A stretch of DNA of 64,000 bases from Anthonomus grandis grandis (GCF_022605725.1 NC_065562.1:3286001-3350000), one strand, 5' to 3'. Counted from the first letter of the stretch, positions 31,863 to 43,729 are shown. The notes: generated by a model from the letters alone, not told the origin. Program-made: numbers and translations.

Positions 31863-33560
31863 TTAAATATTATTTTGTTTAGATGAAAGAACCATTTTTA
31901 TTGATTTTTTAAAAGCCGATGTAGATTTAGAAAAATCCCAAATTTTGTATTTATTAATTTTGGACACAATATTGTAAGAAAATGACTTTTTAAAGATTTC
32001 TTTCTTATGTAAAGGTATAGACAAAAGGTCATGTCTGCGAATATTTATATTGTGAACGTCAGTACGGTATCTGAGCTTATTATAGAGATATGGTGGTGCT
32101 TTAAATTTTATTATTTTATAAAAAAAACATATGGAGTGCAACTCTCGGCGATTTAACATATTAAGCCATTTAAGATCGACTAATTTATGTGATACCCTTT
32201 CCCTACGTCTAATTCAACAAATAAACCTTATGCACGAGTTCTGTAATTTTTGAATTCTTGCAGAGTTGGCGTAGTCTAAAAATGGTCCATATACTGTATC
32301 TGCATAATTAAAATGGGATAGAATTAATGAGTCGCATAAAATTTTTTTTGTTTCTTTTGACAAATAAGATCTATGCTTGTAAAGTTTTTTTAGCATTGAA
32401 AATCCTTTCTTAAGACAACTTGTAATGTGATCTGTGAACTTTAGCTTGACGTCTATGATTAGGCCTAGAGTTTTAGTTGAGACATGAAACGGGATAAGTT
32501 CTCCATTAAGAATTAGCTGGACATGATCCAAAACCGCCCTTCTGCCATTATCACTACAAAATAACATTGCCACGCTCTTGGCTGGATTCAATTTAAGAGA
32601 ATGATCTGTCGAGACTCTATTTACTAGAGCAAGGTCAGCATTAAAACAAAAATTAGCTCTTTCAATATTACTAGCATTAAATGACAAATATAATTGTGTG
32701 TCGTCGGCGTAGAGATGGCATTTACAGAATTGCAATTTATCCATAAAAGCCGACGTAAAAATGTTATACAACAAAGGACCCAGAATGCTACCCTGTGGAA
32801 CGCCAGACCTTACTATTGCCACCCTAGACTTATCTTCTCCAATTAAAACTCGTTGTATTCTATCACTTAAAAAAGATAAAATTAATTTAGTAGCTGTAGT
32901 ATTAAAACCGAAATAATGTAAAATATTAATCAAAAGTTCGTGATTTAGCATATCAAATGCTTTAGAGTAATCAAGCTGTATTAAAATCATTGCATCACCC
33001 CTGTCCAAACTGGCAACAACCTCATCAGTGACGTCAGTAAGAGCGGTAACACAGCTAAATCCCTTTCGAAATCCCGACTGTTTTTGTAATATAATATTCT
33101 TATCAGTAACATAGGCGGTAATTTGTTTTTCCATTACTTTTTCCAAGATTTTTGAAAGGGCTGGTAAAATTGAAATTGATCTAAGTTCGCCATAATTTAA
33201 GGGATTATTTTTTTTAGGAAGTGGCAAAATAAAAGCAGATTTCCAAGATTTTGGAAAGTACGAGTTTAACAAACAACTATTTATAATATGGGTAATAAAG
33301 GGTATTATAAATGGACAAAAAAGAATGATTAATGTTGTGTTTAAATTATCAGGCCCAAACGCCTTAGATTTAAGTTTAATAATTAAATTTGATACTAAAT
33401 TTTCATCCACTGGTGTAAAAGAAAATAATGGTGGAAACTTCTGATTAGATTTATAGAAATTGAAGGTTTCTTTTGTCGGAGGAGTAATATTAGAAGTTAA
33501 ATGACTGAACCAGTCGTTAAGTTCATCGACTTTTTTTTGCGTTGCCCTAATTTTGTCCAA
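31863..33560 (-). pseudogene. LINE reverse transcriptase, element H (one stop)
   Basis: A long frame of 448 codons ends at an in-frame TGA (32214-32216) and continues in the same frame to a TAA at 31863-31865. Fingers and palm are clear: LRSISILPALSKILEKVM, QSGFRKGFSCVTAL, LIQLDYSKAFDMLNHELL, SGVPQGSILGPLLYNIF and LYADDTQLYL, with the catalytic YADD at about 32700-32711. A thumb (LNPAKSVAMLF, KTLGLIIDVKL) and a C-terminal ELHSICFFYKIIKFKAPPYL follow. One nonsense change in over 560 codons makes this the best-kept LINE here. No RNase H domain is seen. Confidence 0.9.
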
Positions 33561-33580
33561 TACTGTAGGTATTTTATATT

Positions 33581-34410
33581 AGAATTATTTATTCAATTTT
33601 TAAAAAAAATTAAATATGGTAATTATCAGGTAACCTCATTGTATACCTTCTATTAGTTTTATTTGTTAATATAATGTTATTAATAAACGATATATATCGA
33701 TAAAACCTAAAAAAAGGGTTAACATTCTCTAGCCTCCTAAATTTTTTTGGGACATGATAGCGAATATCCGGAAAATATTTTGAAATATACAGGGTGCTTC
33801 AAAAAAGTATGGCGATATATGCGCTAAATATGAATAAAACATAATATTGAATCGTAATAATTTTTTTTGAGAAAATTTAAATTAAGCACAATTTTAGTCA
33901 ATGTCCAGTCAATAATAGGATAAATCAATAGCAAGTCTACGGATAGCTATTAGAATTAGCTAATAGAAAATGAGATGTTTGCACTCAATTCGCAAGTTTG
34001 TTTTATCATTATTTCTTTTTATTGTTCAATTGGAGTTGATTTTCTTGCTAAAACTATTCCAACATTTACAATAAACCCTTTAACATATTTACAGAATATA
34101 TCTATGTGTAACACATTTTATTTTTTCCCCGTTACTACTGAAGAAATTATGAATATTTTGACTTAATTAAAAACTCTGCTGGCTGAGATTGTATTTTTTT
34201 AAAGTATTTTTAAATCTTCCAATCTCGAAGTAATTTTTAAAAATACATTTTTACGCCTTCACAGCTATTCCATAACCTAACTCGTAGACAGTCATCGTTT
34301 AGAAATAAGATTATGGACTTTGCAACCTGACGAACCAATTTCCCCCCATAACCATATTGCTTTCTTGAAACAAACATCTAATAAAACACCCTTCCGATTC
34401 CAAAGAGTAA
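33581..34410. other. FANCI intron, unassigned; lone mariner-type end at 33789
   Basis: TATACAGGGTGCTTCAAAAA at about 33789 looks like a Tc1/mariner or MITE terminus with TA, but no partner end was found nearby. The rest is AT-rich and unassigned. Confidence 0.35.
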
Positions 34411-34960
34411 TCTCTATATATAAAAAGACTTGTCCTGACTGATAATCAACGTCCAGCCCAAACGGTAAAATCTAGAAATATGAAATTTGGGGACAACATT
34501 CCTATGGTTATGTAGGCGTCCACTAAGAAGCGATTTTTTGAAATTCCATCGGGAAAGGGTTGAAACCACCCCTTAGATTATAGCTTCAAAACTATGTACT
34601 TTTTTAAAAAACAGTGAAACACGTCATTTTTATTTTATTTTTTTACTTATGTTTTTTTTTTTTTAAGGGTTAAAACCACCCATTAAGATTTTAACAAATT
34701 TTTTATCCTTAAAATCATTGCTTTTCGTAAAAAAACTAAAAACTGCAACACTTCAATATAATTTCATTTTAATGAAAACAACAGATTTTCGAAAATTCCG
34801 CGCTGAAGTGGTGAAAACTTCTACGAAAATTCTTTAATTTTAAACTTATATTAGCGTTGAAAAATTATATTTTTACATACTTCAAGAAGGCAAGTCCTTC
34901 AGTAGAACTTTTCTTTTATTTTCAAATTCCACGCAAGCAACGCCGCAGGCATTTAGCTAG
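34411..34960 (+). mobile_element. Non-autonomous Helitron-like element
   Basis: The 5' end TCTCTATATATAAAAAGAC leads into CTTGTCCTGACTGA and CGTCCAGCCCAAACG, wording familiar from insect Helitron 5' ends. The 3' end has GC-rich GCAACGCCGCAGGC then TTTAGCTAG, resembling the terminal hairpin plus CTAG. There are no inverted repeats and no Rep/helicase. Assignment rests on remembered consensus style. Confidence 0.5.
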
Positions 34961-35558
34961 GAAGTATATATAAACATAAATAACTAAATCTAAATATAAA
35001 TTTGAAACCCACCATATTTTAATGAAATGGCAATGGCAGTATCAATTTAATAAAGCATCTTTCTACCCAAATTAACATTTTTATCCCTGAAACAAACATC
35101 TATCTAAATAAATACACAGTTTTTAATTGCAATAGTTAGCATCCCATTAATTAATAAAAAGACTAGAAGACGATGCCAATAACATAAGAAGTGCTATAAA
35201 CTCCTAGTCAATATTTTTCTTACCGAACCACTAACCCTATGTCACCAAGATAAGTCCAATTGCATGTGTATAGTTAATTAAACAGTTTTGTACCCTCACA
35301 CGAATTTCAATAAAATATGTTATGCTTATTTAACTTAAATAAAAACGATACTCAACATCATCCAGTTTGTCTGAGACCACTTACTTGAGGTAACAAAAAA
35401 AGATTCGCGTTTTCGGCAAACTTTGCGTATCCGAGTCATACGCTTATTTAACTTAAATAACATTTCCATAATATACCTTTCATAATATACATTTTCATAA
35501 TATACCTCGAGATCCTCATGGCGTTTAAGCCATGATTCAAAATACTATAATGACTTAC
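34961..35558. other. FANCI intron, unassigned
   Basis: AT-rich DNA next to exon c; nothing recognised except a local repeat of TTCATAATATACxTTT near 35462-35505. Confidence 0.4.
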
Positions 35559-35898
35559 CCCAAGTTCATTATTTGCTCAAATATATCCTCAGGTTTGGTC
35601 GTTGAGCTAATAATATCCCTATACCAATGAGAGGACTTTTGCTTTTGTTCTTCCATAAAGGCCTTTACTACGGAATGCCTTATAACATCAAATACAGATT
35701 CTTCATATTGGCCAACAGTAGAAATAGTTAACAACGTTAGTAGTTGGAATGGATGTAAAATGAAATCCGGAGACTTCACGACATTCTTTAAGGAATTTAG
35801 GTAATCTCTGATCCCGTTGTGGCCAATAGAGGCGGCTGCTTGTATATGATACAAGACTGTATTTTCTGTTTCGAGGATATTGTGATCGTCTGCATTTT
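35559..35898 (-). CDS. FANCI: FANCI exon c
   Basis: The 340-base exon is bounded by acceptor attattttag and donor GTAAGT. It joins the previous exon in phase (G plus AA gives Glu) and ends with GG. The protein reads LETENTVLYHIQAAASIG, then ILHPFQLLTLLTIST and FDVIRHSVVKAF, aligned with human VEGTIILHIVFAI, LSPFSIALLLSVTR and LDLLKTSVVKSF. This is the strongest FANCI match in the window. The reading frame is fully open. Confidence 0.9.
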
Positions 35899-36249
35899 CT
35901 AAAATAATATTAATTGGATGAACATTAATTTTTTTAATCTTCTAAGAAAAAATTACTTATTTTAAGAGAAGATATAAAATTAGCTTTTCATGTATATAGC
36001 TGACTACATATTAGAAAGAGTGGTAATTGAGACTATCAAAATGTATTTACTTATTTCTTTTAGTTTTTTATACCTTTTATTTAATTAGATGTCCAGCTGA
36101 AGTATTTTTTTATTGCTCATAATATATAGATATCCCTTTGTTTTATTTATTTATTTTTATTTTCTAACAGGCCAAAGCCCACTTACAGAAAGAGAAAGTT
36201 AACCTATGTTGCAGTGACTGCCCAACTCACTGCGTGTCAATCCTCAAAA
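35899..36249. other. FANCI intron, unassigned
   Basis: AT-rich, no supported feature. Confidence 0.4.
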
Positions 36250-37620
36250 TCACCTGTGAAACTAGGTGCCTCAGATAGCATTAAAAGATATTACAAGTGG
36301 AACCAAAATTATTTAAGTTTTTGCACATGATAAAAATACGATCTCGATAATTATGCCCATGTTAGCTCTGGCAAGATCAAGAGCAAAAGTAACATTTGCT
36401 CTGGAGGAAGGGCGCGGCACCTGCAAGGAAATGCGACCAAGAGTTGAAGAATCTATATGACCATTGAGCAATTACTACAAAAATGCCACAGAGTCCTCTG
36501 CAGGATAACAGATGACTGTGATTATAACCTCTAATTGGATAGACACCACCCTCTCTAAATATATGATATTTCAAAAATCGCCTTTGGATGTATTCAAAGT
36601 TAGTATGGCATTCACAAGATGGACACCAAACCAGAGACCAGAAATTGGCAAAATATTATTGGGATTTTAATTCAATGATAAAACATGATACAGCATTTAG
36701 AAACGTTATAATTTAGATGATAGCGATCACACCAATTCTTAGCCAGGTTAATATTGCTTTGCAGCACTAATCAATCCATTTCATCCGCGACACGCCAGTA
36801 GATTTTCAGATCATCAGCATACGCTAGTTTGCAGCAAGCTACTTGAAATCAGGACACTGACAAGCAGGCTGGATCTCTATGGAACTCCGGAGGTAGACAT
36901 AAAGGATTTTAATTTGTAGCCTTCAATTTCGACAGTTTGTTGACGACCAATGAGATAAGATGATAACAAAGCAGTAAGCTTTTCAGAAAAATTAAAGTTT
37001 CCTCAACTTTCCCAGTAAGATATAGTGACCTATTTGGTCAAAGGTTTTGCTGAAGTCAGTCAATCACATCAACTTGACTTTTTTCATCGAGGGCAGAGGA
37101 GAGAAATCGGGACAAGATACAAAGGTTGGTAATACATGATCTTTTGTTAAAGAAACCATGTTGATAGTTTCGATTGAACTTGAGGAAATATTGAATTGTA
37201 AATAGTAATCTCAAAGATTCTTGAAAAGGTACATAGTATGGATATCGGACAATAATTTTCGATGTTCTGTATGTCATCTTTCTAGAGTATAGGGTACTCC
37301 CCATGCACTAGAAGTATATATATACTTTAGCAGTTTTCCAAATAAAGGGAAACTGGCTGCTTTTTAATGTTCTACCTGCAACTGCAATTTTATCATCAGA
37401 AATTGACGCGGAAACTTCCAACATAATCCGTAGAACAAGAGTAAGAATAGTTTTCATCTGCTCGGTCAGAATCTTTACATGCAGTTTGAAAAATATATGT
37501 AAATGTTGAGACAATATTAGCAGCATTCTATTTTAATAACATAAATTCTGAAGGTCTCTCGAGCTTGATATTTTATTGTTTGACATAAAGAGTAAAATAG
37601 ATGTGCTTTCTCCTTCTTAA
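36250..37620 (-). pseudogene. LINE reverse transcriptase remnant, element B
   Basis: Minus-strand pieces in order: LKSSQFPFIWKTAKVY, QHGFFNKRSCITNL, DFSKTFDQ, YILLGKLRK, a broken GVPQGS, then LAYADDLKIYWRVADEM with an intact YADD. INLAKNWCDRYHLNYN and WCPSCECHTNFEYIQRRFLKYHI follow. Frameshifts separate nearly every block. This is the Jockey/CR1-type layout without RNase H. The target-site and tail were not resolved. Confidence 0.75.
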
Positions 37621-37689
37621 AAATGTGGTTAGTTATTTTTGGAAAACTACACTGCAAACCACTTACGTCGCTGATGCTTCAAAGGAGTT

Positions 37690-38037
37690 GACGCAACAAG
37701 TAGTAGTAGTAAGGGTGGGGGAGCTAGAGCTTGGCAAGTAGGTCTGAACAGTCCTTTTTTGCCAACCCCAGAATCACCCACCCCTACGCCTCCACTCACA
37801 ATGCTCGGTCTTCACTGAGTCGGCCCGTCCTTTTAATAAAAGCTTACACGTTGTTCCAGTCCAGATCTTTTAAGATCTTCCCGTTGGAGTGTCGTTGCTC
37901 CGAAAGTTTTTCTTCTCAGGCGACTACACCTATCACAGATACCTAGTATGTAGTATGAAGTTTTCTCCCCTGTACCGCAATTCAGACAGAGTGGGCTTTC
38001 TCTTATACCAAGAAGGTGTAGATGCCTGTTTAGACTG
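37690..38037 (-). pseudogene. LINE element G, C-terminal zinc-knuckle piece (left of Penelope insert)
   Basis: The frame reads LNRHLHLLGIRESPLCLNCG then YYILGICDRCSRLRRKTFG, the Cys-rich tail that follows RNase H in R1/LOA-type LINEs (LxRHL..LG..xPLCR.C). It is the continuation of the RNase H fragment at 38642-39075, from which a Penelope-like insertion separates it. Confidence 0.65.
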
Positions 38038-38645
38038 TTGTGCTCATAATCCTATGGTTGAAATCTTTGGTGTGATGCTCAAATTACGATACAGTTTTAC
38101 CACTAACCAAAACTCTTTATTTTTAATCTCGACACGTGTTTCGCTAACGATGTTAGCATCTTCGGGAGAAGTCTATACCTACAAAGTTACCAGTATTTAA
38201 GACTTGACTTTTCAATTCTTCCATATTTCACATGAGCTACATGTTCTTTAAATCTGACATTAATTGATCTTCTGGTTTGTCCCATGTTTTTTTTATCACA
38301 ATCGTTGCATTTAATCTTATAGATCCCAGACTTTTCATTGGTCTTTATTTTATCTTTTGGGTTGGGTTGGGTATATTTAAATATCAAAAAAAAAAACATT
38401 CTTAACAGGGATAAAGGTCGAATCCCTTATAGTCAATTATATAGCTGTTAGTGTTTAAGATATGTTTGGCCATGGTTCATTGCTTTTTCCGCTCTATTAG
38501 TTATTAGTATATAAGGAGATCTGTAAGTAGTTTTAGTTTAGTTTTAATCTTCTCCCAAAGATGCTAACATCCTTAGCGAAACACGTGTCGAGATTAAAAA
38601 TAAAGAGTTTTGGTAGTGGTAAAACTGGCTCGTAATTTGTTGAGC
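38038..38645 (-). mobile_element. Penelope-like element with inverted ends
   Basis: The insertion interrupts LINE element G. Imperfect duplicates TGTTGTGC and TGTTGAGC flank it. The terminal block (TTCTCCC.AAGATGCTAACAT, AGCGAAACACGTGTCGAG, AATAAAGAGTTTTGG) occurs inverted at 38092-38171 and direct at 38549-38628, as in Penelope pseudo-LTR arrangements. A GIY-YIG endonuclease fragment lies between them; the reverse transcriptase is missing. Confidence 0.75.
38187..38399 (-). pseudogene. Penelope-like GIY-YIG endonuclease fragment
   Basis: The minus strand reads KSGIYKIKCNDCDKK then GQTRRSINVRFKEHVAHVKY and RIEKSS. GIYKI.C..C and (Y/M)GQT are the GIY-YIG core, where the second tyrosine of YIG is changed to MG, and Arg/His of RFKEH follow. 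Penelope endonucleases nick the target for priming. It is 5' truncated, ends at a TAA near 38187 where the alanine-histidine tail motif (A.H) should follow, and lacks its reverse transcriptase. Confidence 0.8.
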
Positions 38646-39075
38646 CCAGTCAGGATTCCCACCAAGTCTTTGACACTCTGTCGCGTCTTTGTTAGCAGTC
38701 GCCTTGCTTTAGAGCCGTCATGGTCTGGTATCATTTCCTTGGCCTGTCTACGTCCTTCTCCAATTCTACCTTGTTTTTTCCCAGGCCCAATTATTAAGTG
38801 CCTGGGAGATTTGTTTTTTGCTAAGACCGAGACAAGGTTCGGGGCCCGCTCATTGCCCTCGACACCTTGGTGTCTTGGGGCCCACCTCAGTCTCATTTCC
38901 CTGTGTACTGCAAGTCTGCATTCCTGGACTAGCGCTGAGCTGGCCCTGGGTTTCTGAATCGCCTTGAGGGCAGCTTGACTTGCTTGACCCCCGTTACCTT
39001 CTAATACCTCTCGTTTGTTTGCTACTTCGAGTCTAGCAAATACCTCCGCTTGGAAAACTGTGGTATGTTTCTCTT
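38642..39075 (-). pseudogene. LINE element G, RNase H domain fragment
   Basis: TVFQAEVFARLEVANKREV gives the RNase H QAE motif. After a deletion in the SDSQAAL region (ASQAALKAIQK) come LRWAPRHQGVEGNERA, the conserved (W)xPxHxGxxGNExAD helix with its His and Glu. The basic linker (GPGKKQGRIGEG and SVKDLVGILTG) ends at the Penelope insertion. RNase H-bearing LINEs of the R1/LOA/I type are implied. A Pro/Ser-rich plus-strand frame over the same bases is a shadow. Confidence 0.7.
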
Positions 39076-39169
39076 CGCAGCAAAGATGTTCAGACTCACT
39101 ACAGCATGCATCAACATTATTACAATATAAAACCTTAAACTAGTCACTATACAGTATTAGATTATACAT

Positions 39170-39810
39170 AAGTGGAAAGTTGGCCTTCCTAAATTGAGGC
39201 AGATTTTTTCTCTGTATTGTAATTTTTCAAATGCGAGGTAGAGCAGCTTGCACAGAGGTCAAGGTAGGATGATACAAGTCCTCATTCAGTAGTGCAACCT
39301 TATTCTTGCTGACTTGTTAACATTTGCAAAGACTACATCAAGAATCCTGCCATTTATGTTCGGAACACGGTTATACTATCTGAGTCCAAGAATTTTAGAG
39401 ACGTTATTTACTTTTATAGTAAATAACTAGTTTTTAGTTTACTTTTATTATTTAAAACTTGATTCACTTGAAACGTGGGGACATTAGTCATCAAGTAATC
39501 ATCATCAACAATAAGTCAATTGGAAACAAGTAGATCTAAGGAGGTTATTAACTCATAGAAAGTCTCGAAGTTGCACAAATGAAATGAGGGATTTAAACAA
39601 CAAGTAGATAAAGTACAAAATAGTAATCTTACAACCTACATCTATAGATGGTAAGAAATTGTTTATGATTCCAAGATCGACTTTTTTCGAGTTAATGGAG
39701 GCTTCTACTCTGAATGAACTCTCTGTCCGATCTAAATACAATATATACTACAGGAAAGAGCTCAGAGTATAAAATGTCAGGCTGGAGTCATGTTTCTGTC
39801 GAAGCAGATG
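39170..39810 (-). pseudogene. LINE endonuclease domain remnant, element C
   Basis: The minus strand shows ELFPVVYIVFRSDR (ETWL..ElF..Y.VfRsDR region of apurinic-type endonuclease), INSKKVDLGIINNF, and later GRILDVVFANVNK, the SDxxLDLVF-like motif close to the catalytic C-terminus, with stops between. No reverse transcriptase continues directly; element G RNase H debris lies on its left. Confidence 0.6.
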
Positions 39811-40030
39811 TTAAAAATGTGGAAGTTTTTATACGCAATCCTCGGCCGTTCTGATAAGATAGCGATAGATAAGACGAAATAATGGGTTTATTTAATTTTT
39901 TGTAGCAAAAAAGGACCTAGCATGCCAATATTTATTTATTAAATTTGCTTTACCATTGGATCGCCGCTGTTGCAACTCATCCTTGACTGATATATAGAAT
40001 ATACAGAGTATATAACTTACTTGAAAACGT

Positions 40031-40365
40031 ATGTACCTACATTCAATGGAGTTTGATCCCGAAGAGATAAGTTGGTTTATCATCAGTCCGGGCAGAAAAA
40101 GGCAAATGGACCTCTTCAGATTCCTAATCTCCAAAAACCAAGAGGACATATTCAAAATAGACACCTTGTTTAATACACAAAGTACGTGTCGAGCAATGTC
40201 AAGTGTCGGGTAGTGCCATAGATGTCAGGAATATGGTCATATCGTGAGTAATTGCAACTCGAAGCCGCGTTGCAATAAATGTAATCATTTCATATATACA
40301 ATGCACAAAAGATAGCAATGCCCGTCCAGTGTTCAGGGCCTTGAAAGCTTGAGCGATTTACAGAA
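40031..40365 (+). pseudogene. Jockey-type LINE ORF1 (gag) remnant with zinc knuckle
   Basis: GRKRQMDLFRFLISKNQED and IFKIDTLFNTQ lead to a stop and then CHRCQEYGHIVSNC, a perfect C-X2-C-X4-H-X4-C knuckle. A second, degenerate knuckle (CNKCNHF) follows. The order (Q.PLF.V....D..IF.I..L then knuckles) is that of Jockey-clade ORF1 proteins that coat LINE RNA. It is on the plus strand, opposite to its LINE neighbours. Confidence 0.7.
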
Positions 40366-41626
40366 CACTAAAAAAACTACTCCTTGACATATATAGAAGA
40401 GAGCGGAATTAGCTCCTCTAGACGGTCATATAAAATGCGGCCATATTTCATAGTTTTTAAGCTTGCAAAGGCTTTCTTTTTTACCTCTGTCGAAAAACTA
40501 AGTTACATCAAACAAATTTTGTTTAATATAAAAAGAAAAAAAAAGAACAAAATAAGCAACCTGCTCTAATTTAAAACAAAATGAATTGCCAAAAACAGCT
40601 GATCAGCTGTTAAAAAAGGAGACCATACAAATGACGGTCTATGTATTCGCCTAAAATTGAACTCGCAGTGGTCTATGCGCATTCTACCTTCATCCTATTT
40701 CTATGCATATAATATAAAGCACAAGGCCGGCAAGAGCCACTGCCGCTAGTCCGAATTAACCAGCGCAGGACATCAGCGTCACCTGCATTCGAATTTATTT
40801 AAGTTTCCTGATTTGTTTTTTGTTTATTCTAGCAATCAATTCACTTTTAATGATGTAAGTTTTTTTTTTAATTTTTCATATTTTGACTATTATTATTATA
40901 ATTAAGAGATATATTTTTGTTGCTTATGAGGCTTTAATTGAAATTGAACATAGGAATATGTTGTAATCACTATCTGTATTTTAGTCAAATTTTAATTGGT
41001 TGAAATATTTTTATCTAATTCTCTAACCTTTCTTTTGTACCTTACTTTATTATCTTTTTCTTGGCCCAATGTGTAAATATTAGATTTTTCTTAATTGTCT
41101 TACTCTTCTAAGAATATTGCTGTCATGAGCTTGTAATATATTGAGTTATAATTAATATATTAATATATTGGAAACTGTTATTAAAAAAAAAATTAAAAAT
41201 GACCAAGGAATGAGGTATATCTTTATGAATTATTTGTGATTCGGTTTTTGTAAGATTATTAATTTGAAGTGTTGGACATCTATTGCATGTAGGATAAAAA
41301 CGTATTCTATGTAAAGTATTCTCGTGTTCTACACGGACCTTCACGAATCAATATTTCCTTCGTAAAAAAATCAACCGCGTTGGTTTTTTGTTTCATACAG
41401 ACGATTGTGAGCAAGCGAAAACGATAGTTGTGTTTATCACAACCTTTTCGGATTCTTTCCTTAGACCGCATGTGAAAGGAAGAAAAGCAATCAAACTTGG
41501 TAAGATTTTGCTTCCGTCTTTTCTAGAAAAATTCCGTCTTAAATATTAAGAGGCGAAATTAAAGGAAAATGAAAAGCTATTACAATTATTTGTTAACATT
41601 TTTCACGCATGTGAAAACCTACTTAC
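40366..41626. other. FANCI intron, unassigned; 18-bp palindrome at 40594-40611
   Basis: AACAGCTGATCAGCTGTT is a perfect palindrome with two CAGCTG E-boxes. Nothing else is recognised; the minus frame at 41123-41344 has no motif I know. Confidence 0.4.
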
Positions 41627-41868
41627 CAATAAGATCAAAATCCGGAGTGTTATCAGCTATACTACTTTTCGCAAAGCGTGAATTATGATATATCCTTAAT
41701 CCAAAATAATTTTGTAAGCCCAAAAATATCGTACGAGTATTTTGAAATCGACAGAGTCTTAAAAGCTGATAAATAAATGGGGGCACTTCGTGCGGAGTCA
41801 GCTTTTCTAGATATGAGGTAAGTTTCGTTACTATTTTGAAATGTTCTTCCTTGTTCAGTGGCATGTCA
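41627..41868 (-). CDS. FANCI: FANCI exon b
   Basis: The 242-base exon has acceptor ttacttttag and donor GTAAGT. Its first base completes the serine codon opened by the previous exon (AG plus T), giving MFSDMPLNKEE across the junction, which parallels human MFKDVPLTAEE. Further motifs are LTPHEVPPFIYQLLRL (human QEIPPLVYQLLVL) and IFLGLQNYF. It ends with one base of a glycine/glutamate codon. No stop or frameshift is seen, in contrast with the decayed transposons around it, so it is under coding constraint. Confidence 0.87.
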
Positions 41869-42829
41869 CTAAAAGTAAGTAAGTATTATTTGCAGAAAGA
41901 TAGTATTATTAACATGTAATTTGGTATTTTTTCAATGAGAAATCAAGATCTTTTTTTTTTATTTAATTTAAGTCAGTTTTTTGAGATCTATAAGTTTTTA
42001 CTTTTTACTCTCCAAAGTTTATAAAGTTTTTTGTGACATTAAATTTATAATTTGTTAAATTTTTTAGAGACATTTTACATGCTTATATATAGGGCGGTCG
42101 TAAAGTAAGGAATAAATTCAATATTACGTAATTTTTTTTTATGTCTCAGATCCCTCCTTTTCGGATCTCCCTATTTTTTTCGGGACATATTTTTCGTAAA
42201 AAAATAAATAGGATGGCTCTAAAAAGCTTTGCTAAAAAATTTTTTTTTTGTCAAATTGCAACCCAATTTTTTTATTGCATTTTTATTACCATTCTAAACA
42301 TTTTTCATGTAGCATAGCACCTAAGTCCAGTTATTCTAATTCAAAATTTGAAAATCCAATATTTCGGCATAGCTCCGTAGTAGGCTTTGGATTTATGACG
42401 CGGGGAAACAAAAGAATAATTAATTTCAATAGTTATTATTGTTGACAGTTCTGTGTGTATTTCGGTAACGTTTCACTAGTTTTTAGTCTATTTTCTTTTT
42501 TTAACACTAAATTACATTAATAAATAAATAGTCATATATTTTCAACAGGTAAGTCACCCAACTACAGAAAATACAAAAATAAATAAGTCTTGATAAAATT
42601 CATGACAAAAAAAACAAAGAGATAAAAATAACAAAAAATATTTTAACAAAATTACTTAATAAACCATAACCCTAACCTAAACTATAAAATAAGTAAACAA
42701 TAGAAGACATTAATAGATCAATTAACCTTGCTAGTTATTGCTTTCAAAGAATCATAGAAAATATATCACATTATGTACAATAAGTATTAAACACATAACA
42801 GATATAATTTATTGGCACTCTAGTTAGCA
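41869..42829. other. FANCI intron, unassigned
   Basis: AT-rich; GGGCGGTCGTAAAGTAAGG near 42093 could be a transposon end, but no partner is seen. Confidence 0.35.
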
Positions 42830-43722
42830 TATTAGTTCTTGGACGTTGACAATAAAAAGTTAAGGAACATCTTCGACCTGGAATTACGTATCTAATTTGA
42901 TTTAGTAACTCGGTACAATCAATTTTATTATTTAAGAGTTTATATAAAAAGGCAATTCCTAATCTCTCTTGGTTTGCAAGGATACCATTTCAAACCGATC
43001 TAACAAAAAATCATTGTCTAGTCCTCTAGATCAATATTTCAAAAACTTGCGCGGCACAGACTCAAACGTCATAATATCAACACGGTAAATTGGATGCCAA
43101 ATGGGACAACCATATTCGATACCCATACGTATTTAACAAAACTAAAGTACAGAATTTTTAATGTGCTATGAAATTTTTTGCTATTGCGAATAATAAATCC
43201 CAAAGATTTAGAGGCAGCTGAAACAACATTATTTAGATGAGTTTTGATGTCAAAGCTACGATCAAAAGTAATCCCTAAGTCCCTAATCTCACTACATCGT
43301 CTTGATAAAATATTATTATTAATTGCGTAATCAAATATTATTGGATTCTGTTTTCTGTTTTTCTGAATAGGTTAAAATGCAGCATTTAGACTTATTTAAG
43401 TACAATTGTTTGTTTTACACCATATATTAATTTTATTTATTTGATCCTGCAAATCAATACAATCGCGGATATTAATTAATTTGTCTTAATAGATATTAGA
43501 CCTATATACGTAGATATATACCTAAATTAGATCCCTGTGGGACACCTGAGAAAACCTCGTAACTATGAAACGGAAATCCTCAATTTCGACGAATTGATGG
43601 CGGCTAGTCAAATAAGATTGTACAAGAGCGACCAACTTATCCGAAAATCCCAAGGCATTAATTTTAAAAAGAAAAGTTTTATGGCCGTATTAATATACGG
43701 CTTATTGATACACAGCGCATAA
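42830..43722 (-). pseudogene. LINE reverse transcriptase remnant, element D
   Basis: KINALGFSDKLVALVQSYL and VEIEDFR precede GVPQGSNLG. The YxDD region is lost. Then come LYLNKSKCCILTYSEKQ, EIRDLGITFDRSFDIKTHL, SKSLGFIIRN, EYGCPIWHPIY and an RKFLKY block. The order is palm to thumb of a Jockey/CR1-type LINE, with many stops. It abuts the mariner at 43730. Confidence 0.75.
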
Positions 43723-43729
43723 ATGATAA

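Larger units (their letters stand above)
31291..33580 (-). mobile_element. 5'-truncated LINE (element H) with TAA-repeat tail
   Basis: The reverse transcriptase gene on minus is followed by about 530 bases of 3' UTR and ends in a (TAA)8-9 array at 31292-31326. Such a simple-repeat tail is usual for I- and related LINEs. The 5' side stops abruptly near 33580, before any endonuclease, as in abortive target-primed copies. It inserted in the FANCI sense direction. Confidence 0.8.

Noticed and set aside
38610..38957. Plus-strand 115-codon frame, Pro/Ser-rich
   Set aside because: It is antisense to the RNase H fragment of LINE element G, whose minus-strand reading has clear motifs.
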